Part shown: piece by piece, positions 27,094 through 35,507 of the stretch
Layout: each line of letters opens with the position of its first letter
Position numbering within the stretch: the first letter of the stretch is position 1
Origin: Dyadobacter linearis
GTDB taxonomy: Bacteria; Bacteroidota; Bacteroidia; Cytophagales; Spirosomataceae
Length of the DNA stretch: 64,000 nt
Direction of reading: 5' to 3'
Assembly: GCF_907165045.1 (NCBI RefSeq)
Contig: NZ_CAJRAU010000003.1
Span: 558,001 to 622,000 of the forward strand
The notes under the pieces: model-generated
Database searches by the model: none
Seen by the model: only the letters and a program-made list of their open reading frames with translations
Told to the model about the DNA's origin: nothing
Position numbers and translations under genes: made by a program

Positions 27094-28572
27094 ATGAGAT
27101 ATCATTATCTACTTTTTTTATTACTGTTACCACTCATCGGTTTTCCCCAATCCGATAGTAAGCAACCTGAGATTTACACAGATTCCACCACGAACTATAT
27201 TGAATTGCTGGGAGCGGGTACCACGAATGGCTACATTCCGTTCTGGCAACAGGCCAACCAATTCGGGACAGTGCCAACTATTGGTCCGTTTGGGTCTGCG
27301 CGCGCGGGAATTGAAGGATACTGGCCAGTTGCTGATAATCAAAACAGAAATGTGTTCCGAGTCGGAGCCGGCGTTGAGGCGGTCGCTAATGTGGGAGAAT
27401 TTTCCAAAGTACTTATTCCTCAGCTACATGCGACGATCAGATATAAGAATTGGGAGCTTTATGTGGGCAGAAAAAAACAGTGGGTTGGACTGGCGGATTC
27501 TACAATAGGCTCAGGTTCTTATGCCTGGTCCGGAAATGCGCTTCCTATTCCGAAAATTCATCTTGGAACTACCCGTTTTGTCCCGGTACCTTTCACTAAA
27601 AAGTGGATCTCATTCCAGGCATTCTATTCAGATGGTATTTTTGAAAGAGACCGGCCTATCACGAGCGGATTGAAATTTCATGAAAAAGCGTTTTACCTCC
27701 GCATTGGAAAGCCCAACTCCATACTCAAACTATACGGAGGCTTCAACCACCAGGTCCAGTGGGGCGGAAAATCTCCCTACCTGACAGCTGAGGATGGAAA
27801 ACTGCCTGACGGATTTTCTAACTATATCAATGCAATAACCGGCGCAATCGGCGGTTCCGGCGACAATATCACGCATTTTGATAGTACCAGCCGCATTGGA
27901 AATCACCTGGGTTCTATTGACGCGGCAATCGAAATCGAAACTTATGGAATGAGCATATTCCTTTATCGTCAGTTCGTTTACGAAGATGGTTCTCTGTTTT
28001 ATTTGACCACCCTGAACGACGGATTGTACGGGGCGAGAATTAAAAAGAAAAACTCTTACGGCGCCAATTTTGAGATTACGGAAGGTGTCTTTGAAATTCT
28101 CTATACAAAAAACCAGGGCGGCGATATTTTTGTACTTGGAGATGGTAAATACCGCGGCCACGACAACTATTTCAACAATCAGCAGGTACGCGACGGCTGG
28201 TCCTATTTTGGGAGAACGATCGGAACGCCTTTTATTCCACCCGCTTCACAAACCAGCTGGAAATGGCCTTTGTATGCGGACAACTTCACGAGCAATAATC
28301 GCGTGCTGCTCTACCACCTTGGGCTCAAAGGAACACTTTTCAGGAAATTGGAGTGGCAAACGAAATTGTCATATTCGCTTAATTACGGAACCTATCTGGA
28401 AAAATACCTGAGCGTTCCCAAACAGTTCTCGGGAATATTCGGATTACAAACCAAGGTTGATGTGCTCGGCGGATTGACCGTAAAAGGCTCTTACGCTACT
28501 GATATCGGAGATCTTTACCGTCAAACCCACGGTTTCATGCTCGGTATCAGAAAAGACTTCTTCTTTTACTGA
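27094..28572 (+). CDS. Capsule assembly Wzi-family outer-membrane protein, copy 3
   Basis: This is the third Wzi paralogue, 492 residues. The signal peptide is YHYLLFLLLLPLIGFPQ. The shared motifs FWQQANQFGTVPTIGPFG, YGGFNHQVQWGGK, IFLYRQFVYEDGSL, DGWSYFGRTIGTPFI and NNRVLLYHLGLKG are all present, with a final strand MLGIRKDFFFY. The internal region near residues 230-270 is longer than in copies 1 and 2. Its 3' end overlaps the convergent HIT gene by 7 bases, so this is the end of the polysaccharide locus. Confidence 0.85.
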   Translation: MRYHYLLFLLLLPLIGFPQSDSKQPEIYTDSTTNYIELLGAGTTNGYIPFWQQANQFGTVPTIGPFGSARAGIEGYWPVADNQNRNVFRVGAGVEAVANVGEFSKVLIPQLHATIRYKNWELYVGRKKQWVGLADSTIGSGSYAWSGNALPIPKIHLGTTRFVPVPFTKKWISFQAFYSDGIFERDRPITSGLKFHEKAFYLRIGKPNSILKLYGGFNHQVQWGGKSPYLTAEDGKLPDGFSNYINAITGAIGGSGDNITHFDSTSRIGNHLGSIDAAIEIETYGMSIFLYRQFVYEDGSLFYLTTLNDGLYGARIKKKNSYGANFEITEGVFEILYTKNQGGDIFVLGDGKYRGHDNYFNNQQVRDGWSYFGRTIGTPFIPPASQTSWKWPLYADNFTSNNRVLLYHLGLKGTLFRKLEWQTKLSYSLNYGTYLEKYLSVPKQFSGIFGLQTKVDVLGGLTVKGSYATDIGDLYRQTHGFMLGIRKDFFFY

Positions 28573-28964
28573 CCCTGTAAATTTTCACGGATCTGAATAG
28601 CCAGCGCAGCCAATTCTTCCTGCGAAATTTTGATCTTTTTGCTAAAATCTGCATCGCCCATGCTATTTAGCGGCAACAGATGAATGTGCGCATGAGGCAC
28701 TTCCAAACCGATCACACTGACTCCTATTCTGATACACGGAACCGTTTTTTCAAGGGCCGGAACAATGCTTTTGGCAAACAACAACAACCTGGAATAGGTA
28801 TCATCATCGAGATCGAACAGGTAATCGACCTCCTTTTTGGGAATTACCAGAGTATGTCCGAATGCGATGGGAAATGCGTCGAGAAAAGCCAGGAAATCGT
28901 CGCTTTCAGCAATTTTATGCGAAGGAATTTCTCCGTTTACGATCTTTGAAAATATAGAAGCCAT
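28566..28964 (-). CDS. HIT-family nucleotide hydrolase
   Basis: This small cytosolic protein of 132 residues has the histidine-triad signature HAHIHLLP (catalytic middle histidine) near residue 95, an N-terminal FSKIVNGEIPSHKI block and GHTLVIPKKEVDYLF. HIT proteins of this Hint/HinT type hydrolyse adenosine phosphoramidates and related nucleotidyl conjugates. It converges on the third Wzi gene with a 7-base overlap. No specific partner is suggested by context. Confidence 0.93.
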   Translation of the reverse strand: MASIFSKIVNGEIPSHKIAESDDFLAFLDAFPIAFGHTLVIPKKEVDYLFDLDDDTYSRLLLFAKSIVPALEKTVPCIRIGVSVIGLEVPHAHIHLLPLNSMGDADFSKKIKISQEELAALAIQIRENLQGQ

Positions 28965-29086
28965 TTTGAGAAGTTTGTTTTAAAGGGCGCGTAACAATAC
29001 CGTACCTGCTGAACTTTCGCCCGAAATAAGTATTTAAAAACTCAAAAGTACTTAATATTGTGATCCAAATTTTTAACAAAGAGAAC

Positions 29087-29794
29087 ATGAATTACACGAA
29101 TTGGAAAGCTTTCAGCAGAGCATCACTGGTGGCGATATTCGCATTGGCTTTTTCATCCAACGACGCGGAAGCACAAAAAGGAAAGTGGGTTACGCTTTTC
29201 GACGGCAAAACGTTGAACGGTTGGCACAGCTGGCAGTCGGATGAAGTATTACCGCAATGGAAAGTGCAGGATAATGCAATCGTACTGACTGAAAAAGGCG
29301 GAAAGGATCTCGTTACTGACAAGGAATATGGGGATTTCGAACTCGAATTGGAATGGAAAATAGCGGAAGGCGGCAATAGCGGCATTATCTATCACGTGAT
29401 CGAAGATAAAAAATACTGCTGCCCCTATTCAACCGGCCCGGAAATCCAGGTACTCGACGATGTAAATCACCCTGATGCAAAGGCTGGTAAAGCCGGTAAC
29501 CACAAATCCGGTTCCCTGTACGATATGCTGCCACCGAATGATTTTAAGACGGTAAAACCTGCCGGACAATGGAATAAGGCGAAAGTAGTGATCAAAGGCG
29601 GTCGCGGCGAGAGCTGGCTGAATGGGAAAAAAGTAGTTGATTTCCCTACTCAGGGTGCTGATTGGGAGAAATTGGTAGCTAACAGCAAGTTCAAAACCTG
29701 GGAAGGTTTCGGTGCTTCGCCAAAAGGTAAAATTGCTTTGCAAGATCACGGAGATAAAGTGTCTTACAGAAATATCCGCATTAAAGAATTATAG
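29087..29794 (+). CDS. DUF1080 (3-keto-disaccharide hydrolase-like) secreted protein
   Basis: This protein of 235 residues has a signal peptide (ASLVAIFALAFSSNDAEA) and a concanavalin-like DUF1080 domain: WVTLFDGKTLNGWHSW, GDFELELEWKIAEGGNSGI, GPEIQVLDD and a final GKIALQDHGDKVSYRNIRI. Related proteins bind or hydrolyse sugars, and some act on 3-keto-glycosides. I chose ATG 29087; a GTG at 29060 would add nine residues before the signal peptide. It converges with the helicase gene, overlapping by 6 bases at the 3' ends. Confidence 0.88.
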   Translation: MNYTNWKAFSRASLVAIFALAFSSNDAEAQKGKWVTLFDGKTLNGWHSWQSDEVLPQWKVQDNAIVLTEKGGKDLVTDKEYGDFELELEWKIAEGGNSGIIYHVIEDKKYCCPYSTGPEIQVLDDVNHPDAKAGKAGNHKSGSLYDMLPPNDFKTVKPAGQWNKAKVVIKGGRGESWLNGKKVVDFPTQGADWEKLVANSKFKTWEGFGASPKGKIALQDHGDKVSYRNIRIKEL

Positions 29795-32700
29795 AATATC
29801 CTTATCAAGGGTTCCAGACCAATATTCACGGCTGTAAACCCGTTTGAAAGGCCAGTTTTTTAATCGTAGCAGAAGGGGCAGATAAGCGTGTGGTTCTTTG
29901 GATGTTTTGCTCTCGTGATAGAGATCATCGTCCGTCAAAATCAGACCCTTGTAAGCCCCTTTTGATTTTACGGTAATATCCCCAAACGGAAGTTCCTTCT
30001 CGTAATTCGCACTGAATCCGGCGATACGCTCTTTCAAAAGCCAGTCAGACCTGAAATGCTGCACTGGTGCGGGAGTTGGCTTGAATCGCCCTTCTGACAC
30101 ATCCAGCGCATATTCTAAATAAGCTTTTAACATTTTAGGACCTGCATTGGCAGTTTGTTCCGTCTGCAATTGTGACGGCCACAAACTGGTCACAAAATAA
30201 ATCCGCTCCCTTGCGCGTGTTACTGCCACATTCAACCGGTTTTCACCACCCTGCATATTCAGGCTACCAAACTGCATGGAAAGCTTGCCGCGCTCATCGG
30301 GTGCATAACCCATCGAAAAAATAATGATGTCACGTTCATCTCCCTGCACGTTCTCGATATTCTTTACAAAAAGGTCCGGAACGTTGATATTTTCCTTTTC
30401 GAGACTGTCAAGAATAGCCGCCTGCTGGTAGAAGTTGAAGGTAACAATACCCAGCGTTTTTCCGCTGACAGCCAGTTCCTTTACCAGACCAACTACCTTT
30501 TCAACCTCAATTAAATTCGTATTGTTCTTCCAGATTCCCTCCGTTTTAATATACTGAATACCAGGCTGATGCTCATTAATATCGCTAAATTCGGGTAAAA
30601 GCCGGAGCGTGCCTTTATAAAAGCTTTTGTTAGAAAAGTCGATCAGATCCAGTGACTGGCTGCGATAATGTCCGGTTAACTGAAATTGGTCGAGCGACTG
30701 GGCGGCAAGATCGAGCAGCGATTCTATTTCTATCGCAGCATTAAAATCATCTTCCTCGCTCCTATCCTCGTACCTGACTTTATACAAGTCACTGGGCGGC
30801 AACTGCTTGCTGTCACCCGTCACCACAAGCTGCTTACCCCTGAAAGCCGCCGGCAGCCCATATTCCGCGTAACACTGCGAGGCTTCGTCAAAAATGACCA
30901 GGTCAAACAGATTTTCCACCATCGGGAAAATGGCAGAAACGGCCTCGGGAGACGCCATCCAGCAAGGTATCAGTGAAAAAACCTCTTCGGAATAACTTTC
31001 CATCATTTTCCGGATCGGCCAGATTTTCCGCTTTTTGGTCACCTGATGTCCTAGTTCCCGATATGTTACCGTATTACCGAGACGGTTCTTCTCAATATGC
31101 TCATAGGTTCCTTCGCGCAGTTTTATCGCATTGATATCAATACTCAATTTCTGTTTTGAGCTGATACTACCTTGAAGATCAGCGTCCCACTGACTCATTT
31201 TCAATGAAGTAACAGAACGCAGCTGCGGATATTTCGTCTCAATGTGCTCGATCCAGGATAATTTGACGCTATTTTCAAAAAGCGCAACCATTTCCTCTGG
31301 GGCTTTCAACTCAACTTTACGACTTTCCTGCAAAACCAGTGACGTGACATTCTGCTCGATCGCGGGCATTTCTGCATAAATCCGGTCCATATCCGCCAGC
31401 GAATCAAAATCTTTAGTCAGCGAAACGAGAAGTTTGCCCGAATAATCCTGAGGCTCCTGAATAAGCTTCCTGATCTGCTGCGGCAACAGATAGGGCAGCA
31501 TTCCCTTTTCCATTCGATCCCAGGTCTCCAGCCATTTTTTGAGCGCATTCAGTGTAGACTCAAAGGCAAAGAAATCCGAAGATTGCGCCGCGATTCTTTT
31601 TAAAATATCACTCCATGGCTGGAAATTAGCTCTCACCGCCGCATCCGCAGCCGATTCTGCCTGCCTGAATAGTTGAAGATAACCTTCCGCAGACCGGATA
31701 GTACTCAAATCAGCATTTACACGCTGTAAACTCAAACTTTCATGCGACAGCCAGCTTTCCAACTCCTGCCGGTTTCGTAATTTAAGCTGCAATTTTTTCA
31801 AATCTTCCAGGGAAACAGTAAGCCGGTTTTCAATCGCTACCTGTTCAATCGCCTTCTTTTCTTTGCTAAAAAATCCCCAGAAAAAACCTGACACAGCCGA
31901 TTCGTTTGTTTCTACCGCCTTTTTCAGACTTAATGCAAATGCATTCAACCCGGAAGATGTCAGTGAAAATTCAATACCGTCTTCCTGCAAAAATCCTTCT
32001 AACGTATCGGTAGTTTGCCGGATAAATGCCAGCCTTTCGTGACAGTTGGCATTTGAACCGACATAATTCCTGAATAAATGCCACGAATTACCTTCGGAAA
32101 CCAGCTGCAAAATATCCGTTATCCTTTCCAGTATTTCCGCCCTTTTGTCAAGATACTGAATGGCAAAATCTTCTCCGGTCAGGTTTTCAAATTTTTCTTT
32201 TTGTTTAAAAAACGCATCCGGCCAGTCCCGCAACATACTTTCCATATTTCGCAGCTCCGTAATACCGAATTGCGCGAAGCTTCGTCTCTGGTACCATTCA
32301 TGCTGAGGCTGAATGTGGCGGCTGTAATCGAAATATGTTTTCAACCTTCGCCTGAAATCGTCCCAGGTATCAAGCCGAAAGTGCCTGTAATACGCTTGAA
32401 GCTGTACATGCGGCGACTGCAAGCTGCTCGTCAAATACAGTTCTTTTATACTTACCCCAGATTCTTTTTCGTCAAAAAGCGCCTCCCGGAATGCATTCAG
32501 TTCCAACACGATCCGGTCGATCTCCCGGCTTTTCTGGGTAAATTGCCTTTCCAGAAAAACTGCGTCCAGGCTGTAATTCTGCTTCCGGAAAGTATCTACT
32601 TTCTCGATCTGAGCTGCAATTTGCCGGTAAAGTTCTGCTCTGTCGTTCTTGAAATCGTGAATTAATGCGACGAAATCGCTCATTCCGATCGTTTGCAAAC

Positions 32701-33769
32701 GCTGGTAAACCACATCCAGCGCCGCCCGCTTCTGACAAACTACCAATACCCGCTTGCCTCTCGAAGCAAAGTCGGCAGTCAGGTTACATATCAGCTGCGA
32801 TTTACCGCTTCCCGGCGGCCCCTGCACAACAACTGATTTCCCGGATTTGACATTTAATATGATTTCCTCCTGTGCCTCGTCAACCGGAAAAGGGGTAAGT
32901 ATCTCCTCCTCTTTTACCCTGGCAGCATTTGTGTTTTCAGATAAAACTGCTTCTGTATCAGCCTCGATAGAAATTAAAGGAAGCGGCTTCGGCTCCTGCT
33001 CCTGACTTTCGATCAATACATTATAATCCGGCACCAGGTAGGATCCTGCCTGCGGAAAAATGCCCAGTACTGCTTCGGGATAGAGTTTGAGTTCGCCGTT
33101 CCGCTCATTTACATCCAGCTCGGCAGATTTCTCAGCTGTGAAAGAGATCAGCTTATCTTCAAAAAGTGCCTGATTGAAATTGATTTTAAACGGCGTCGTT
33201 TTCAGCCATTCATACAACTCCGTTCTGAATTCCAAAAAGTTATCAGAAAACTCTTCAAACGATTTTTCGAGAATTTCATCTGCAACAGCAGTTTCGTTGA
33301 AATGCGCATAAGCCAGCGCAAAGCTCTGATTGAGCACGATATTGCTATCCTCCCGCGGGTAAAGGCACCACTGTTCCCGATCCATTTTCAGGTGTACAGG
33401 AAAAAACAGGAAAGGTGCATGAATAGGCGTTCCGTCGGCTAGCTTGCCTTTTATAAACGGGTAACCGACAAATAAGTCGCGAGAGCCGCGCTCTTCCTGG
33501 ATAAACTGCTCGGTACGACTGATCTTGCGAAGCCTTTTGCTAATCAGATTGACCTTTTCATACCGAGAATCCGCCACATCGCAAACTGCCACGCGCGCTT
33601 TCGCCTGCACCAGCTGACTGATCAATTCAATGGAAGATTTGCCTAGCAGAAAGTCCGTTTCGTGCAGATCAATAAATTGCTCCGCTGACAAATGTGTCAG
33701 CAGGAGCGATTTATTTCGGGTACTAAGATTGGTAAGTCGCTTTAAATAGGCTTTCAGAATCCTGTGCAT
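29789..33769 (-). CDS. UPF1-like superfamily 1 helicase with DUF4011 and nuclease-like tail
   Basis: This very large protein of 1326 residues starts with a DUF4011-type segment (RLTNLSTRNKSLLL, then APFLFFPVHLKMD). The SF1 helicase is split by a long helical, probably coiled-coil insert: Walker A in GPPGSGKSQLICNL near residue 325, then roughly 600 residues later DEASQCYAEYGLPA, VVTGDSKQLPPS, HYRSQSLDLI, QGDERDIIIFSMG and NVAVTRARERIYFV. The last 50 residues (DDDLYHESKTSKEPHAYL, KNWPFKRVYSREYW) resemble the end of the MTES_1575/Vsr nuclease domain but lack an obvious full active site. ATG 33769 is preferred, 23 bases after the terC-like stop. Role unknown: nucleic-acid repair or defence are both possible. 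Confidence 0.85.
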   Translation of the reverse strand: MHRILKAYLKRLTNLSTRNKSLLLTHLSAEQFIDLHETDFLLGKSSIELISQLVQAKARVAVCDVADSRYEKVNLISKRLRKISRTEQFIQEERGSRDLFVGYPFIKGKLADGTPIHAPFLFFPVHLKMDREQWCLYPREDSNIVLNQSFALAYAHFNETAVADEILEKSFEEFSDNFLEFRTELYEWLKTTPFKINFNQALFEDKLISFTAEKSAELDVNERNGELKLYPEAVLGIFPQAGSYLVPDYNVLIESQEQEPKPLPLISIEADTEAVLSENTNAARVKEEEILTPFPVDEAQEEIILNVKSGKSVVVQGPPGSGKSQLICNLTADFASRGKRVLVVCQKRAALDVVYQRLQTIGMSDFVALIHDFKNDRAELYRQIAAQIEKVDTFRKQNYSLDAVFLERQFTQKSREIDRIVLELNAFREALFDEKESGVSIKELYLTSSLQSPHVQLQAYYRHFRLDTWDDFRRRLKTYFDYSRHIQPQHEWYQRRSFAQFGITELRNMESMLRDWPDAFFKQKEKFENLTGEDFAIQYLDKRAEILERITDILQLVSEGNSWHLFRNYVGSNANCHERLAFIRQTTDTLEGFLQEDGIEFSLTSSGLNAFALSLKKAVETNESAVSGFFWGFFSKEKKAIEQVAIENRLTVSLEDLKKLQLKLRNRQELESWLSHESLSLQRVNADLSTIRSAEGYLQLFRQAESAADAAVRANFQPWSDILKRIAAQSSDFFAFESTLNALKKWLETWDRMEKGMLPYLLPQQIRKLIQEPQDYSGKLLVSLTKDFDSLADMDRIYAEMPAIEQNVTSLVLQESRKVELKAPEEMVALFENSVKLSWIEHIETKYPQLRSVTSLKMSQWDADLQGSISSKQKLSIDINAIKLREGTYEHIEKNRLGNTVTYRELGHQVTKKRKIWPIRKMMESYSEEVFSLIPCWMASPEAVSAIFPMVENLFDLVIFDEASQCYAEYGLPAAFRGKQLVVTGDSKQLPPSDLYKVRYEDRSEEDDFNAAIEIESLLDLAAQSLDQFQLTGHYRSQSLDLIDFSNKSFYKGTLRLLPEFSDINEHQPGIQYIKTEGIWKNNTNLIEVEKVVGLVKELAVSGKTLGIVTFNFYQQAAILDSLEKENINVPDLFVKNIENVQGDERDIIIFSMGYAPDERGKLSMQFGSLNMQGGENRLNVAVTRARERIYFVTSLWPSQLQTEQTANAGPKMLKAYLEYALDVSEGRFKPTPAPVQHFRSDWLLKERIAGFSANYEKELPFGDITVKSKGAYKGLILTDDDLYHESKTSKEPHAYLPLLLRLKNWPFKRVYSREYWSGTLDKDIL

Positions 33770-33792
33770 AGCTACCAAAACGATCCTGGGGG

Positions 33793-34869
33793 TCAACTAT
33801 TGGGCAATGCCTTGTTCTCTGCAATCTTTTTTTCAGGAATAAGTACCGATGCGAGTATACTTATCGCAAGGATCCCGAGGATCACATAAAGCGAATAAAC
33901 GGTTTCGAAACCCATTCTTTCGAGTGGCGCGTGTGCCAGCATTTTTCCTCCGATAAATACCAGCAAGACACCAAGCCCATATTTCAGGAATCGGAAGAGC
34001 CCCATGATATTGCTCAGGAAAAAGAACATGGAACGAAGCCCCATAATCGCAAAAATGTTTGAAAAGAAAACTACATAAGGATCTTTTGTGACCGAGAAAA
34101 CGGCCGGAACAGAGTCAACTGCAAAGATCAAATCGGTAAATTCAATAATCAGAACCACCACAAAAAGCGGCGTGATCATCCATTTTCCTTTCTTCAATAC
34201 AAAGAAGTGTTCTCTGACGTACCTTGGAAAAACGGGCAGGTACTTGGATGCAAACTTCACGACCGGGTGCTTCGCAGGATCAATTTTCTCATCTTCTCCG
34301 CCTTCAAAGAATATCTTGCCTCCCTGATAAACCAGCAGCAGACCGAAAATGTAAATAATCCATTCAAATCGCTGCATTAAGGCAGATCCAACAAAAATGA
34401 ATACAAAACGCATCACGATTGCGCCTAAAACGCCCCATAGGAGCACTTTTTTATAGTATTTGGGCCTTACTCCAAAAGATGCGAAAATCAGGATAATAAC
34501 AAAGATATTATCTACGGACAGCGCGTATTCCAGCAGGTAACCTGTGATAAATTCCAGCGACATGTTCTTGCGATAGATTTCCAGACTTGCCTCGAAATCC
34601 CCAGGTATCAGTTTCAGGTGCGGCGCATATTTCTGTGCAATACCTTCCAGCTGCGCATAATTCTCCATTCCATGAATAAGGTCCCCGTGCGTCCTGATGA
34701 TAACGTAAAAGATCATCGCCAATGCAATCCACGCCACCGTCCAGGCAGCCGCTTCTTTAAATTTCACTATATGATCCTTCGTCTTAAAAAAAACGCCAAG
34801 GTCCAGAAGGAGCATAATGGTGATCATCACTATGAAGCCTCCAAAAAACAATACTTCGTTCGAAAACAT
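33793..34869 (-). CDS. TerC/Alx-family membrane protein
   Basis: This integral membrane protein of 358 residues has about nine helices and the TerC signatures YALSVDNIFVIILIF (about residue 115) and FTDLIFAVDSVPAVFSVT (about residue 240), whose acidic residues inside the membrane are conserved. TerC/Alx proteins are linked to metal (manganese) export and to loading of secreted metalloenzymes in other bacteria. No tellurite-resistance genes are nearby, so the tellurite link is not supported here. The helicase gene follows on the same strand and may be read through. Confidence 0.92.
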   Translation of the reverse strand: MFSNEVLFFGGFIVMITIMLLLDLGVFFKTKDHIVKFKEAAAWTVAWIALAMIFYVIIRTHGDLIHGMENYAQLEGIAQKYAPHLKLIPGDFEASLEIYRKNMSLEFITGYLLEYALSVDNIFVIILIFASFGVRPKYYKKVLLWGVLGAIVMRFVFIFVGSALMQRFEWIIYIFGLLLVYQGGKIFFEGGEDEKIDPAKHPVVKFASKYLPVFPRYVREHFFVLKKGKWMITPLFVVVLIIEFTDLIFAVDSVPAVFSVTKDPYVVFFSNIFAIMGLRSMFFFLSNIMGLFRFLKYGLGVLLVFIGGKMLAHAPLERMGFETVYSLYVILGILAISILASVLIPEKKIAENKALPNS

Positions 34870-34916
34870 GGAAAAAGCTAATTTAAAAAATTCAATTCAA
34901 ATGGAACAGTGAATTG

Positions 34917-34924
34917 CAAAAGTA
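34917..34924 (-). promoter_or_regulatory. Possible -7 box for the terC-like gene
   Basis: The minus strand reads TACTTTTG, a full match to TAnnTTTG, 48 bases before the start codon at 34869. No TTG lies at the normal spacing; the nearest is 28 bases upstream. Confidence 0.35.
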
Positions 34925-35169
34925 CTTCACGCTCGTCCACAGAAATATTCTGCAACGATAAAGGTAATCAAAATATAAAATGGATAACTGAATTGGGACG
35001 GACGGTAATTTTCATGCCTGGATTCGAAATGCTTCCAGATCAAACCAAATGCGACCTTCATACTGTTTATAAAAGTGTACTGAGAAAAAATTTCATCAGC
35101 TTCTGCGCTTGATTTACAATTTGTTAATCCTCGCCTGGACTTTTTTTGCTAAATATTTATCATAAAAGC

Positions 35170-35200
35170 TTGCGTCAAAAAAAGCGGCTACATACATTTG
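35170..35200 (+). promoter_or_regulatory. Promoter of tRNA-Gly
   Basis: TTG at 35170-35172 and TACATTTG at 35193-35200 are separated by 20 bases, a full match to the Bacteroidota promoter consensus. The tRNA begins 26 bases downstream of the box. Confidence 0.75.
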
Positions 35201-35225
35201 CACCACGATAATCGCATCGGGTATT

Positions 35226-35298
35226 GCGAAAGTAGCTCAGCTGGTAGAGCGCGACCTTGCCAAGGTCGAGGTCGCGGGTTCGAACCCCGTCTTTCGCT
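35226..35298 (+). tRNA. tRNA-Gly(GCC)
   Basis: A 73-base cloverleaf. The acceptor stem pairs GCGAAAG with CTTTCGC, the anticodon stem CGACC/GGTCG encloses the loop TTGCCAA with anticodon GCC, and the T arm is GCGGG-TTCGAAC-CCCGT. The 3' CCA is not encoded. It is followed by a terminator at 35306. Confidence 0.97.
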
Positions 35299-35305
35299 CA
35301 GAGAT

Positions 35306-35333
35306 AAAAGCACCGGAGACGGTGCTTTTTTTC
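35306..35333 (+). terminator. Terminator after tRNA-Gly
   Basis: A 10-base perfect stem (AAAAGCACCG / CGGTGCTTTT) with a GAGA tetraloop runs into a T-run. It lies 8 bases after the tRNA. Confidence 0.85.
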
Positions 35334-35368
35334 TCATAAAAGTGCCAAAGTTTCAATCAATGGCTGAT

Positions 35369-35454
35369 GCCGGGGTGGTGGAACTGGTAGACACGCAGGA
35401 CTTAAAATCCTGTGAGCCGAAACGCTCGTACGGGTTCGATTCCCGTCCCCGGTA
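35369..35454 (+). tRNA. tRNA-Leu(TAA)
   Basis: An 86-base tRNA with the long variable arm expected of leucine tRNAs. The acceptor stem pairs GCCGGGG with CCCCGGT, and the anticodon stem CAGGA/TCCTG encloses CTTAAAA with anticodon TAA. CCA is not encoded. No separate promoter is visible after the tRNA-Gly terminator, so leaky read-through may feed it. Confidence 0.97.
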
Positions 35455-35457
35455 CAG

Positions 35458-35491
35458 AAAAGCTCCCGATCAAAAATCAGGAGCTTTTTTT
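35458..35491 (+). terminator. Terminator after tRNA-Leu(TAA), possibly bidirectional
   Basis: Arms at 35458-35470 and 35476-35488 pair over 13 positions with one mismatch (AAAAGCTCCCGAT against ATCAGGAGCTTTT), followed by a T-run. It also lies 17 bases beyond the stop of the minus-strand gene at 35508 and could end that transcript too. Confidence 0.8.
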
Positions 35492-35507
35492 ATTTGTAAG
35501 TATTTTT

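Larger units (their letters stand above)
34870..35225. other. 356-base gap between terC-like gene and tRNA-Gly
   Basis: No supported gene. A short open frame at 34909-35112 has no family character or start signal. The gap holds a possible minus-strand -7 box for the terC-like gene (34924-34917) and the tRNA-Gly promoter at 35170. Confidence 0.6.

Noticed and set aside
32078..32665. Open frame of 195 codons opposite the large helicase
   Set aside because: It is antisense to a conserved gene, lacks motifs, and its composition follows the helicase codons.
34909..35112. Small gene before tRNA-Gly
   Set aside because: 67 codons, no recognisable motif, overlaps the likely terC promoter region.
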